From Palsa-506 sp963786975 (GTDB taxonomy: Bacteria > Actinomycetota > Actinomycetes > Streptosporangiales > Streptosporangiaceae): a stretch of 64,000 nucleotides of DNA. Where the stretch lies: NCBI GenBank assembly GCA_963786975.1, contig CAWBBE010000011.1:1054001-1118000 (forward strand), in the 5' to 3' direction. The translations under genes and the position numbers were made by a program. The notes beneath the pieces are model-generated. The model did no database searches, was not told where the DNA came from, and saw only the letters and a list, made by a program, of their open reading frames with translations. Shown here piece by piece: positions 18,203 to 26,070 of the stretch (its first letter is position 1; every line of letters starts with the position of its first letter).

Positions 18203-19755
18203 CCGGGACGTTCGACGTGGTGGTGGCCGGGGCCGGCCACAACAGCCTGGTCGCGGCGGCCTACCTGGCCAGGGCCGGGCTGCGCTGCGTGGTGCTGGAG
18301 GCGGCCGGCCAGATCGGCGGGGACACCGGCTCGGCGGAGCTGACCGTGCCCGGATTCCGGCATGACAGCTGCTCGACGGCGCACAACCTGATCCAGGGCG
18401 GCCCGATCATCCGGGACGACGAGCTCGGCCTGGCCGGGCACGGCCTGGAGTACCTGCATCCGGATCCCGTCGTGCACGTCCCGTTCCCGGACGGGGAATC
18501 GCTGACCATGTGGCGTGACGAGGCCAGGACGGCCGCCGAATTCGCCCGGTTCTCGGCCCGGGACGCGGCCGCGTACCGCCGGATGATGGCCGACTACGCG
18601 GTGGTCGCGCCGGCCCTCACCCGCCGCAGGTACACCCCGGCCGCGCGCGGCGAGCCGCTCAGCCGGGCGCTGGCCGGCCAGCCGGGCGCCGGGCGGTGGC
18701 TGCGCGCCGACGCGATGTCCGCCTGGGACGTGATCGCCGCGGAGTTCGAGGACGAGCACGTCAGGGCCTTCATGCTGTGGATGTCGTTCATGACGATGCA
18801 GCCGCCGGACCGCCCGGGCACCGGCCTGCTCGCCTACTCGCTGGCGTTCGGCCGGCAGCGGCACAGCTGGACGCTGCCCCGCGGCGGCTCGGCCGCGCTG
18901 CCCCGCGCGCTGGCCCGGGTGATCGAGGGCCACGGCGGCGTCATCGTCACCGGCGCGCGGGTGACCGCGCTGGTGCTGGAGCGCGGCCGGTGCGCCGGCG
19001 TCGAGACCGCCGCCGGGGAGCGGTACCTGGCCGCGCGGGCCGTGCTGTCCACGATCCACGTCAGGCACCTGGCCGCGATGGCCCCCGAGCAGGCGTGGGG
19101 CCCGGAGTTCCTGGCCGCGGCGCGGGCCTGGCGGCCGGGCATCGCGATGTTCGTCACGCACTACGCGACGAGCCGCCCGCCGGGCTTCCCGGCGGGCGGC
19201 CGGATCATCCACCCGGTTGCCGCCGGGACGCCGCAGTCGGCCGCGCGCATGCTGCGGCTGGCGACGGACTTCTTCGCCGGGCGCATCGCCGACGGCGATC
19301 CGGTGCTGCTCGTGCTGTGCCCGACCGTGGCCGACCCGTCCAGGGCGCCGGACGGCCAGCACACGCTGAAGGTCGTCGGATTCCAGCCGTATGAGCTGCC
19401 GGGCGGGCAGGCCGCCTGGGACGACCGCAAGGACGAGGTGGCCGCGGCCAACCTCGCCCAGCTGCGCCGGTACGCGCCCGGCCTGACCGACGACGTCATC
19501 ATCGGCTCGTCGGTGCACAGCCCGCTGGATCTGGAGCGGACGAACCCGCATAACTGGCACGGCTCCTGTCATGGCGGCGAGACCGGGACCGCCGGGCGGG
19601 CCGCCTACCGGCTGCCGATTCCCGGCCTGTACCAGACCGGCGCGACCACCTACCCGGGCGGATCGGTGTCCGGGGCACCCGGCCGCAACGCCGCGGCGGT
19701 CATGCTGTCCGATCTCGGCAGCAGCCTCGCCGCGGCGGTGGCCGGCCGCCCGTGA
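18199..19755 (+). CDS. FAD-dependent oxidoreductase, phytoene-desaturase/amine-oxidase type (NAD(P)/FAD)
   Basis: 518 residues. It has an FAD Rossmann motif VVVAGAGHNSLVAAAYLARA (GxGxxx...) followed by the VVLEAAGQIGGDTGS ribose-binding strand. Near the end come PIPGLYQTGATTYPGGSVSG and the flavin-binding GAPGRNAAAVML. This is the crtI/PDS-related family (NAD(P)/FAD-dependent oxidoreductase) that also includes enzymes of unknown substrates in actinomycete catabolic operons; carotenoid genes are absent around it. Coupled by ATGA to the amidohydrolase. It is the last gene of the operon. Confidence 0.88.
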   Translation: MTGTFDVVVAGAGHNSLVAAAYLARAGLRCVVLEAAGQIGGDTGSAELTVPGFRHDSCSTAHNLIQGGPIIRDDELGLAGHGLEYLHPDPVVHVPFPDGESLTMWRDEARTAAEFARFSARDAAAYRRMMADYAVVAPALTRRRYTPAARGEPLSRALAGQPGAGRWLRADAMSAWDVIAAEFEDEHVRAFMLWMSFMTMQPPDRPGTGLLAYSLAFGRQRHSWTLPRGGSAALPRALARVIEGHGGVIVTGARVTALVLERGRCAGVETAAGERYLAARAVLSTIHVRHLAAMAPEQAWGPEFLAAARAWRPGIAMFVTHYATSRPPGFPAGGRIIHPVAAGTPQSAARMLRLATDFFAGRIADGDPVLLVLCPTVADPSRAPDGQHTLKVVGFQPYELPGGQAAWDDRKDEVAAANLAQLRRYAPGLTDDVIIGSSVHSPLDLERTNPHNWHGSCHGGETGTAGRAAYRLPIPGLYQTGATTYPGGSVSGAPGRNAAAVMLSDLGSSLAAAVAGRP

Positions 19756-19789
19756 CCGGCCGCCGGCCGCCGCCGGCATCCGTCCCCGG

Positions 19790-19808
19790 ATAGCGCAAAT
19801 CACGCTAT
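19790..19808. promoter_or_regulatory. Inverted repeat ATAGCG-N7-CGCTAT
   Basis: Perfect 6-bp arms with the AT-rich spacer CAAATCA, 34 bp after the operon's last stop and 150 bp before the GH26-like gene. There is no T-tract and the stem is weak for a terminator, so an operator for the downstream gene is equally possible. Confidence 0.35.
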
Positions 19809-19958
19809 TACCGGCCAGGGCGAATCTATTACCGCAGCCCCGGACTAAACGGCTGCGCGCGATGGCGGCCGCGATATGAGCCGTCTATGCTGCGAACTTG
19901 CGCGGTTGCCACAAGGCGGGGGTTTCGGAATTCATCCAGGATCCGGAAAGGATGGCAA

Positions 19959-20867
19959 ATGCTGACGAGACGACAGGTGCTGCACGGCATCCCGGCGGTG
20001 GCGGCGGGGGGATTCGCGCTGGGATCGCCGCTGCTCAACGGGTTGGACCGGGTGACCGCAGCCGACGCCAGGCCGCCTGCCAGGGAAATCGCCGCGCTCC
20101 CGGCGTGCGGCGCGAACCGCGGCCCGGCGGGCATGTGGAAGGATATCTCGGCGGCCGCCGACGGGCTGGCCGGATTTCGCGGCTATAACACCCCGGCCCA
20201 GGGCGTGCCCGCCACCTGGCCGGGGCCGGGCGCCAATCCGATCCCGGCGGCCGCGGAATTGCCGGTGATTAGCATAAAGCCGGATATCGGCGAGCTGCTT
20301 TCCGGGGCGCTGGACGCGCGGCTCAGCGCGTTCGCCGCGCTGGTCCCGGCGGGCGCCATGGTGACCTGCTGGCATGAGGGCGAGACCGCGGGCAACGGCC
20401 TGTCAGCCGGCCAGGTGCTCGCGCTGCACGAGCGCTCCCGCCGGATCTTCAAGGCCGCCTCGCCGCGCTGCCGCTACGGCCAGATCGTGTCCTGCTACAC
20501 GGCCACCAGGGCGAGCGGCCACTATCCGCTCGGCCAGTGGATGGCTCCGGGCCTGGACTTCTACGGCCTGGACGGCTACCAGCAGGCTGCCTCGCACACC
20601 GCGGCCTCGGTATTCGGGCCGGCCGCCAGCCAGATCAGGCGCGCGCTCGGGCCGGTGCCGCTGGCCGTGACCGAGTGCAACTCGGCGATCCCGGCCAGCC
20701 GGCCGAAGTGGTTCGCGGAAACCTGGGCCTGGGCCCGGGCGCAGGGCTGCCTGACCTACTTCACGTTCTGGTACGGCGCGGGCACCGCGATGCCGTACGC
20801 GTGGCGGCCCGGTGACTCAGCCACGATCAGCGCGCTGGCGGCGATCAACGCCGCCTCCAAGGGCTGA
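19959..20867 (+). CDS. Exported GH26-like glycoside hydrolase (Tat-type signal)
   Basis: 302 residues. The N-terminus MLTRRQVLHGIPAVAAGGFA has a twin-arginine followed by a hydrophobic stretch, consistent with Tat export. The body resembles the TIM-barrel endo-mannanase-like GH26/GH39 group: WHEGE at about 137 would hold the acid/base Glu, VTECN at about 245 the nucleophile Glu, with LDFYGLDGYQQA and YFTFWYGAG between and after. An upstream in-frame ATG (19887) would add 24 residues with no export signal at the front; the ATG at 19959 has AAAGGA behind it. Substrate unknown; the enzyme would act outside the membrane. Confidence 0.75.
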   Translation: MLTRRQVLHGIPAVAAGGFALGSPLLNGLDRVTAADARPPAREIAALPACGANRGPAGMWKDISAAADGLAGFRGYNTPAQGVPATWPGPGANPIPAAAELPVISIKPDIGELLSGALDARLSAFAALVPAGAMVTCWHEGETAGNGLSAGQVLALHERSRRIFKAASPRCRYGQIVSCYTATRASGHYPLGQWMAPGLDFYGLDGYQQAASHTAASVFGPAASQIRRALGPVPLAVTECNSAIPASRPKWFAETWAWARAQGCLTYFTFWYGAGTAMPYAWRPGDSATISALAAINAASKG

Positions 20868-20905
20868 CCGCCGGGCCGCCTCCCGGGCCGGCCGGCCCGG
20901 CGGTC
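20866..20905. terminator. Bidirectional terminator, 13-bp perfect stem
   Basis: The arms 20866-20878 and 20893-20905 pair without mismatch around a 14-nt loop that itself contains CCCGGG. The hairpin covers the stop codons of the convergent GH26-like and GNAT genes. No T-tract is present, as is common in high-GC actinomycetes. Confidence 0.65.
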
Positions 20906-21374
20906 ACCGGCCCGCCAGCGCCCGCAGCGCCGGGCCGGCCAGCCGGTGCACCGTCCAGTCGTCCATCCCGGTCGCGCCGAGGGACTCGTAGAACCCGCGG
21001 GCCGCGGAGTTCCAGTCGAGCACCCACCATTCCAGCCGGTCGTACCCGTTCCGCACGCAGATCGCGGCCAGCTCGGCCAGCAGCGCCCGGCCCAGCCCGG
21101 CGCCCCGCAGCCCCGGCACCACGTAGAGATCCTCCAGGTAGATGCCGTGGCTGCCGGTCCAGGTCGAGTAGTTCAGGAACCACAGCGCGAACCCGGCGAC
21201 GGCGCCGGAATGCTCGGCCACGTGCGCGAAGACCGCGGGCCGGTCGGCGAACAGCGCCCGGCGCAGGTCATCGGCGGTGGCCCGCACCTGATCGAGCGAT
21301 TTCTCGTACTCGGCGAGTTCCCGGATCAGCCGGTGAATCTGCGGGACGTCCTGCGGGCGTGCTGGCCTGATCAT
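20904..21374 (-). CDS. GNAT acetyltransferase, diamine/thialysine N-acetyltransferase (SSAT) type
   Basis: 156 residues. The fold is a single GNAT domain: IRPARPQDVPQIHRLIRELA at the start, FALWFLNYSTWTGSHGIYLE, DLYVVPGLRGAGLGRALLAE as the acetyl-CoA pyrophosphate loop (R-x-x-G-x-G), and WWVLDWNSAARGFYESLGA. The NYSTWTGxxGIYLEDL segment is typical of spermidine/spermine and thialysine acetyltransferases, which acetylate polyamines or similar amines. It follows the GntR gene by 32 bp on the same strand but has its own leaderless -10. Confidence 0.85.
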   Translation of the reverse strand: MIRPARPQDVPQIHRLIRELAEYEKSLDQVRATADDLRRALFADRPAVFAHVAEHSGAVAGFALWFLNYSTWTGSHGIYLEDLYVVPGLRGAGLGRALLAELAAICVRNGYDRLEWWVLDWNSAARGFYESLGATGMDDWTVHRLAGPALRALAGR

Positions 21375-21381
21375 GACAACG

Positions 21382-21387
21382 AGGCTA
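21382..21387 (-). promoter_or_regulatory. -10 hexamer TAGCCT, leaderless
   Basis: On the minus strand TAGCCT ends 7 nt before the ATG of the GNAT acetyltransferase. This supports that start against upstream in-frame alternatives. Confidence 0.5.
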
Positions 21388-21406
21388 GACCGGGATCCGG
21401 CCGCGG

Positions 21407-22147
21407 CTAGACCGGTATCCGGTACCTGAGCCGGAAGCACTCGGCCGCGGTCACGATGTCGCCCGCCTCGACCGCCCGGCCAGCCGCCAGGTGGACCCGC
21501 TCGACCAGCAGCACCGGCGCGCCCGCCGCGATGGCCAGCAGGCCCGCCTCGCTGCGCAGCGAGGCGCGGGCCGAGACCTCCTCGGCCACCTCGTCCACGT
21601 AGACGCCGATGGACCGCATCCGCTCGATCACCCCGCGGCCGGCCAGCGGTCCCTGCTCCGGCGCGGCGATGGCCGTGCCGCCGGTCAGCCGGGCCGGCTC
21701 GTAAGAGGTCACCAGCTGGACCGCGGCGCCGCCCGCGGTCAGCAGGTACCTGGTCCGCATGACCAGGTCGCTGCCGGGCCGCAGGCCGAGCCGCCGCGCG
21801 ATCCGGGGCGGCGCGGACACCTGCTCCGACTGGTGCTCAGCGGCCAGCCGGCCGTCCGCCCCGGCCAGCCCGAAGGGCGACCCGGGGCGGTGCGGGCGGT
21901 CGTGCTCCAGGCACCGGGTGGCGGGCATCCTGCGCACGTACGACCCGGATCCGGCCCGTGCCTCGATCAGCCCCTCGGCGGCCAGCACGGCCAGGGCGTG
22001 CTTGGCCGCGGTCTCCCCGACGCCGTACCGGGCGATGATCGCGTTCCGGGATGGCACCCTCGCGCCCGGCTCAAGCGTTCCGTCGCTGATGCGGGTACGC
22101 AGATCCTCGAGAACCCGGAGATAGACCGGATCGGTTGACGTGCCCAT
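21407..22147 (-). CDS. GntR family transcriptional regulator (HutC/UTRA subfamily)
   Basis: 246 residues. Residues about 8-75 are a GntR winged helix (YLRVLEDLRTRISDGTLEPG, then VPSRNAIIARYGVGETAAKH). The C-terminal 150 residues form a UTRA ligand domain (RLGLRPGSDLVMRTRYLLTA, PVLLVERVHLAAGRAVE). Such proteins sense sugars, amino acids or antibiotics. The gene lies directly ahead of the acetyltransferase, its likely target. Its own promoter region holds an inverted repeat. Confidence 0.92.
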   Translation of the reverse strand: MGTSTDPVYLRVLEDLRTRISDGTLEPGARVPSRNAIIARYGVGETAAKHALAVLAAEGLIEARAGSGSYVRRMPATRCLEHDRPHRPGSPFGLAGADGRLAAEHQSEQVSAPPRIARRLGLRPGSDLVMRTRYLLTAGGAAVQLVTSYEPARLTGGTAIAAPEQGPLAGRGVIERMRSIGVYVDEVAEEVSARASLRSEAGLLAIAAGAPVLLVERVHLAAGRAVEAGDIVTAAECFRLRYRIPV

Positions 22148-22155
22148 CGGAAGTC

Positions 22156-22172
22156 ATTGTCACCGAAGTGAC
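22156..22172 (-). promoter_or_regulatory. GntR gene promoter: GACAAT -10 with overlapping inverted repeat GTCAC-CGAA-GTGAC
   Basis: The perfect repeat at 22159-22172 abuts a minus-strand -10-like GACAAT that ends 8 nt before the GntR start. A second, looser repeat (AATTG at 22178-22182, CAATT at 22194-22198) lies just beyond. Both fit autoregulation by the GntR protein. Confidence 0.45.
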
Positions 22173-22202
22173 CTGCGAATTGTGACCCAAGCGCAATTTT
22201 GG

Positions 22203-22578
22203 TCAGTCGCTGCCCTCTTCGAGCAGCAGGTGATACCCGTTCGGGGTGCGGGCGTGCAGCACGCGGTAGGTCCAGTCCTCGCTGGGGGTCATCAGCTGCT
22301 CGCTGAACGGCACGCCGGCCTGGTCCAGCCGGCTCCTGCGCGGCCGCGATATCACCGACGCCGAACTGCCAGGTCAGCACGTGATCAGGAATGTCACTGC
22401 GGAATCCGGCCTTGCGCTCGATGCCGAACTCGACCGGGCCGTGGCCCAGCGCGAGGAAATGCGGGTACTCCGGGCCCTGGTAGGTGACGTGGAAGCCCAG
22501 GCGGACGTAGAAGTCACGTTCAGCCTCAAGGTCGCTGACGAACAGAATAGGGATGATCCGGTTGAACAATGCCGCCAT
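22203..22578 (-). CDS. VOC/glyoxalase-family protein (one frameshift near 22329-22332)
   Basis: About 124 residues when read across one frame break. The first part, NRIIPILFVSDLEAERDFYV and LGFHVTYQGPEYPHFLALGH, is the first beta-alpha-beta-beta-beta unit of a vicinal-oxygen-chelate protein. After the break the frame gives RLDQAGVPF and EDWTYRVLHARTPNGYHLLL. Removing one base in the GAGCCGGCTG run restores a continuous protein. VOC proteins include glyoxalases, antibiotic-binding proteins and dioxygenases; the function here is unknown. A TACGAT -10 ends 8 nt before the ATG. Confidence 0.75.
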
Positions 22579-22636
22579 GGCGGCACATCGTACCGACCGG
22601 CAAGCCCCGCTGAGCAGGGATCCGGCTGGTAGTGAC

Positions 22637-22642
22637 TAGGGT
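22637..22642 (+). promoter_or_regulatory. -10 hexamer TAGGGT, leaderless
   Basis: Ends 6 nt before the GTG of the nitrilase-family amidase. Confidence 0.5.
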
Positions 22643-22648
22643 GGCGGA

Positions 22649-23485
22649 GTGACATCGAGGACCGGCGGCGACTCCGTGCGGGTGGCGGCCTGCCAGCTCA
22701 GCCTCCGCGTCGGCGAAACCGGCCGTAACCGGGCCGCCGCCCGTGACGCGATCGGCATCGCGGCCGGCCAGCAAGCGCGGGTAGTGGTGCTGCCGGAACT
22801 TGTCCAGTCCGGCTATGTCTTCTCCGGCCCGGCCGAGGCCCGGTCGCTGGCCGAGCCCGCCGACGGCCCGACCGTCACCGAGTGGCAGCGGCTCGCCGCC
22901 CGGCACGACCTGGTGATCATCGGCGGTTTCTGCGAGCTGGCCGGGTCCGGGGAACTGCGCAACAGCGCGGCGGTCGTCGACCCGTCCGGCACGCGCGCGA
23001 TCTACCGCAAGGTGCACCTGTGGGACGCCGAGCCGGACGTGTTCACGCCAGGGGACCGCGAGCCGCCGGTCGTCTACACCGCCTGCGGCCGGATCGGGGT
23101 ACTGGTCTGCTACGACGCCGAGTTCCCCGAATGGGTCCGCAAGCCCGCCCTGGCCGGGGCGGATCTGCTGGCCGTCCCGACGAACTGGCCCGCCGAGCCG
23201 AGCCCGGCCGGCGAGCGGCCGATGGTGGTGCTGAACGTGCAGGCCGCGGCGAGCGCGAACCGGATCTTCATCGCGGCGGCGGACCGGTGCGGCACCGAGC
23301 GCGGGGTGAGCTGGACCGGCGGCGCCGTCATCGCCGGCCCGGACGGCTACCCGCTGGCCGGCCCGGCCCGCGCGGACGAGCCCGCCGTCCTGCTGGCCGA
23401 CTGCGACCTGCGGCTGGCCCGCAGCAAGGCCAACGGCCCGCGGAACGACGTGCACGCGGACCGGCGGCCGGCCCTGTACCGCTGA
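22649..23485 (+). CDS. Carbon-nitrogen hydrolase (nitrilase superfamily amidase)
   Basis: 278 residues. The Glu-Lys-Cys triad is visible: VVLPELVQSGY (Glu), AIYRKVHLWDAE (Lys) and GVLVCYDAEFPEW (Cys). The closing VPTNWPAE and NRIFIAAADRCG segments match aliphatic amidase and N-carbamoyl-amino-acid/putrescine amidohydrolases. It hydrolyses a non-peptide C-N bond; the substrate is not evident. GTG start, leaderless. It converges with the O-methyltransferase, with 3 bp between stops. Proximity to the SSAT-type acetyltransferase hints at polyamine-type substrates, which is inference only. Confidence 0.9.
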   Translation: MTSRTGGDSVRVAACQLSLRVGETGRNRAAARDAIGIAAGQQARVVVLPELVQSGYVFSGPAEARSLAEPADGPTVTEWQRLAARHDLVIIGGFCELAGSGELRNSAAVVDPSGTRAIYRKVHLWDAEPDVFTPGDREPPVVYTACGRIGVLVCYDAEFPEWVRKPALAGADLLAVPTNWPAEPSPAGERPMVVLNVQAAASANRIFIAAADRCGTERGVSWTGGAVIAGPDGYPLAGPARADEPAVLLADCDLRLARSKANGPRNDVHADRRPALYR

Positions 23486-23488
23486 GGC

Positions 23489-24148
23489 TTACTTCTTCCA
23501 GGCCAGGGTGAGCCCGTCGCCGACCGGGAGCAGCACCAGCTCGACCCGCTGGTCCGCGACCGCGTGGTCGTTGAATGCCCGGATCGCCGCGACGTCGGCG
23601 CTTTCGCTGGCCGGATCGACCACGCCGCCGCCGTAAAGGGTGTTGTCCACCAGGATGATGCCGCCGGGCCGGATCCGCGGCACGATCTCCTCCCAGTAGC
23701 CGATGTAGCCGGGCTTGTCGGCGTCGATGAACGCAAGGTCGAGCGCCGCGGCGGCCGGCAGCGCACGCAGCGTCGCGGCCGCCGGGCCGATGCGCAGCTC
23801 GATCCGGTCGGCCAGGCCGGCCAGCTGCCAGTACCGGCGGGCCACCGCCGTCCATTCCTCGCTCACGTCGCAGCACAGCAGCCGGCCACCGTCGGCCAGG
23901 CCGCGGGCCAGGCAGATGGCCGAGTAGCCGGTGAAGGTGCCGACCTCGACGGCAGCGCGGGCGCCGGCCACCCGGGTCAGCAGCGTCATGAAAGTGCCCT
24001 GCTCCGGGCCGATCTGCATGACGGCCGAGCCGGGGAACAGCCGGGCGGTCTCCGCGGCCAGGTCGCTGGCCAGCGGATCGGGCGGCGAACTGTGCGCCAG
24101 CAGGTAGGCATGCAGCGAAGGGCTAAGCTGCCCGGTGCGGCTCGACAT
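23489..24148 (-). CDS. Class I SAM-dependent O-methyltransferase (caffeoyl-CoA/catechol type)
   Basis: 219 residues. Family motifs in order: TLLTRVAGARAAVEVGTFTG (SAM motif I, VEVGTFTGYS), LLCCDVSEEW (motif II acidic strand), LDLAFIDADKPGYIGYWEEI (metal-binding DADK) and GGIILVDNTLYGG. These are the cation-dependent O-methyltransferases (Methyltransf_3). Leaderless, divergent from lgt. Substrate unknown. Confidence 0.92.
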   Translation of the reverse strand: MSSRTGQLSPSLHAYLLAHSSPPDPLASDLAAETARLFPGSAVMQIGPEQGTFMTLLTRVAGARAAVEVGTFTGYSAICLARGLADGGRLLCCDVSEEWTAVARRYWQLAGLADRIELRIGPAAATLRALPAAAALDLAFIDADKPGYIGYWEEIVPRIRPGGIILVDNTLYGGGVVDPASESADVAAIRAFNDHAVADQRVELVLLPVGDGLTLAWKK

Positions 24149-24154
24149 GGGGCC

Positions 24155-24160
24155 ACGCTA
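24155..24160 (-). promoter_or_regulatory. -10 hexamer TAGCGT, leaderless
   Basis: On the minus strand it ends 6 nt before the ATG of the O-methyltransferase. Confidence 0.5.
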
Positions 24161-24206
24161 GCCGACCGGCCGGTCCCTGGCGCAACGGGCATCGCGGGCG
24201 CGGGTC

Positions 24207-24212
24207 TACCCT
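24207..24212 (+). promoter_or_regulatory. -10 hexamer TACCCT, leaderless
   Basis: Ends 6 nt before the ATG of lgt. The two divergent promoters are packed into 70 bp. Confidence 0.5.
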
Positions 24213-24218
24213 CGGTTC

Positions 24219-25058
24219 ATGGCCCTGCACATCCCCAGCCCGCCGGTCAGCGGGTTCCACATCGGCCCGTCATTCATCCACTTCTACGGGCTGATGTACG
24301 TGGTCGGGATCACCCTCGCCATCATCATCACCCGGCGCCGGTGGCAGGCCAGCGGCGGCGACCCGGCGCTGGTCGCCGAGGTGGCGACCTGGGCGGTGCC
24401 GGCCGGGATCATCGGCGCCAGGATCTACTTCGATATCACCACGCCGGCCGACATCCCGCCGCACTGGTGGGGCGTGTTCGCGGTCTGGTCCGGCGGCCTC
24501 GGCGTGTGGGGCGGCATCGCGGCCGGGGCGGCGGCCGGCGTCTGGCGGGTCCGCCGGGCCGGCGGCAACGTGCGGGTGTTCATGGACGCCGTCGCGCCGG
24601 CCCTGCTGGTCGCCCAGGCGGTCGGCCGGATCGGCAACTACTTCAATCAGGAACTGTTCGGCAGGCCGACCAGCCTGCCGTGGGGGCTGGCGATATCGCC
24701 GGCCAGCCGGCCGCCCGGGTACGCGCGGTTCAGCACGTTCCAGCCGACGTTCCTGTACGAGCTGATCTTCGACCTGCTGCTCGCGGCGGCGCTGGTATGG
24801 CTCGGGCACCACCGCCGGATCCGGCCGCCCGGCCTGTTCGCCCTCTACGTGGCCGGCTACTCGGCGTTCCGCATCTTCGAGGAGACGCTGCGGATCGACT
24901 CCTCCGAGCACTTCCTCGGCCTGCGGCTGAACTTCTACATCGCCGGCATCCTGGCCGTCACCGGCATCGTGTGGTTCATCCGCAGCCAGCGCGGCGAGCG
25001 CGGGGCGCCGCCCGCGAAGCCGGCCGAGTCCGTGCCGACCAGCGCCGCCGAGTCCTAG
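24219..25058 (+). CDS. lgt: Prolipoprotein diacylglyceryl transferase
   Basis: 279 residues, a multi-spanning membrane enzyme that moves diacylglycerol from phosphatidylglycerol to the lipobox cysteine of prelipoproteins. The Lgt signature is complete: GRIGNYFNQELFGRPT with the essential Arg and Glu. The N-terminus (GPSFIHFYGLMYVVGI) holds the conserved His-Y-G, and the end has GYSAFRIFEETLRID. About seven hydrophobic segments are seen. Leaderless. The window encodes several likely clients (the ABC binding protein and the phosphoesterase lipoprotein). Confidence 0.97.
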   Translation: MALHIPSPPVSGFHIGPSFIHFYGLMYVVGITLAIIITRRRWQASGGDPALVAEVATWAVPAGIIGARIYFDITTPADIPPHWWGVFAVWSGGLGVWGGIAAGAAAGVWRVRRAGGNVRVFMDAVAPALLVAQAVGRIGNYFNQELFGRPTSLPWGLAISPASRPPGYARFSTFQPTFLYELIFDLLLAAALVWLGHHRRIRPPGLFALYVAGYSAFRIFEETLRIDSSEHFLGLRLNFYIAGILAVTGIVWFIRSQRGERGAPPAKPAESVPTSAAES

Positions 25059-25068
25059 CCGGCCGAAA

Positions 25069-25698
25069 ATGATTTTCGCTGACCGGGCCGGCCCGGGCGG
25101 CCGGCTGGCCATCCCGCACCCGGCCACCGGGCTGGTGGTGTTCGCGCACGGCAGCGGCAGCAGCGGGCACAGCCCCCGTAACCGCTACGTCGCCGCGGTG
25201 CTGGCCGAGGCGGGCCTGGGCACCCTCCTGTTCGACCTGCTCACCCCGGCCGAGGAAGCGGACCGGGCGAACGTGTTCGACATCGCCCTGCTGGCCGGCC
25301 GTCTCGCCGAAGGCACCCGGTGGCTGCGCGGCCAGCCCGGCGCCGCCGGGCTGGCCGTCGGCTACTTCGGCGCCAGCACCGGCGCCGCCGCCGCGCTGTG
25401 GGCGGCGGCCGAGCCCGGCGCCGGCATCGCGGCCGTGGTATCGCGGGGCGGCCGCCCTGACCTGGCCGGCCCGCGCCTCGGCTCGGTGCGCGCGCCCACC
25501 CTGCTCATCGTCGGCGGACGCGACGATGCCGTGCTCGGCCTCAACCGGCAGGCCCGGGCCGCGCTGGGCGGCGAGAGCCGGCTCGCCGTGGTACCCGGCG
25601 CCACCCACCTGTTCGAGGAACCCGGCACCCTGGCCGCCGCCGCCGGGCTGGCCAGGGACTGGTTCACCACGCACCTCCGGCCCGGCCTGCCGGCATGA
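25069..25698 (+). CDS. Dienelactone-hydrolase-like alpha/beta hydrolase
   Basis: 209 residues. Features: LVVFAHGSGSSGHSPRN (oxyanion strand), LFDLLTPAEEADRAN, nucleophile elbow YFGASTGAAAAL (Ser), LLIVGGRDDAVL (Asp) and VPGATHLFEEPG (His). This small DLH-type hydrolase is common in actinobacteria and is sometimes fused to phosphoribosyltransferases; here it stands alone. It follows lgt by 10 bp and may be cotranscribed with it. Confidence 0.85.
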   Translation: MIFADRAGPGGRLAIPHPATGLVVFAHGSGSSGHSPRNRYVAAVLAEAGLGTLLFDLLTPAEEADRANVFDIALLAGRLAEGTRWLRGQPGAAGLAVGYFGASTGAAAALWAAAEPGAGIAAVVSRGGRPDLAGPRLGSVRAPTLLIVGGRDDAVLGLNRQARAALGGESRLAVVPGATHLFEEPGTLAAAAGLARDWFTTHLRPGLPA

Positions 25699-25786
25699 CT
25701 GCAGGCGCAACGGGGTAACTCAACTCCGGAACAGATCATGGCCGGCCAACCGGCGCGGCCATCACGGGGTAAAACGGGGGGACGCT

Positions 25787-25915
25787 GTGAAGGGTAAGGG
25801 TTCCAGGCCGGCTCGCTGGAGCGGCATGCTGGTGATCATCGCGGCGCTGGCCGCGCTCGGGCTGTCGGCCTGCCGCGCGGCGCGGCTGCGGCGCAGCGCC
25901 AGGCGCTCCGGCTAG
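25787..25915 (+). CDS. Small membrane or lipoprotein-like peptide of 42 residues
   Basis: GTG start behind a strong GGGGGG-type ribosome site 5 nt upstream. The product has a basic N-terminus, one hydrophobic stretch (SGMLVIIAALAALGL), a lipobox-like LSAC, and a strongly basic tail (RAARLRRSARR). An 8-bp-stem hairpin starts 3 bp after the stop, and a second larger hairpin follows. These signals together make a real transcription unit likely. A 7-bp-stem hairpin also lies upstream (25738-25762). It could be a tiny lipoprotein, a membrane-anchored basic peptide or a toxin-like peptide. No family is recognised. Confidence 0.5.
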   Translation: MKGKGSRPARWSGMLVIIAALAALGLSACRAARLRRSARRSG

Positions 25916-25918
25916 CCC

Positions 25919-25938
25919 GGCTGGCGGTCACGCCAGCC
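25919..25938 (+). terminator. Hairpin GGCTGGCG-GTCA-CGCCAGCC
   Basis: Perfect 8-bp stem with a 4-nt loop, 3 bp after the stop of the small peptide gene. Confidence 0.55.
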
Positions 25939-25946
25939 AGGCGCGT

Positions 25947-25991
25947 GCGGCCCCGGCCGGCCAGCTGTCCAGCCGGGCCGTCCGGGGCCGC
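25947..25991 (+). terminator. Second hairpin after the small peptide gene, 10-bp stem
   Basis: Arms 25947-25956 and 25982-25991 pair perfectly; the loop contains a nested CGGC/GCCG pair. It may be a back-up terminator, or an insulator for the MFS gene. Confidence 0.45.
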
Positions 25992-26070
25992 CCCGCGTCC
26001 GGCCTGCGCCGAAACGATCATTCAATATCCAGTCGACCCCGGCCGGGCGGCCAGGCACCATTAGCTGATT

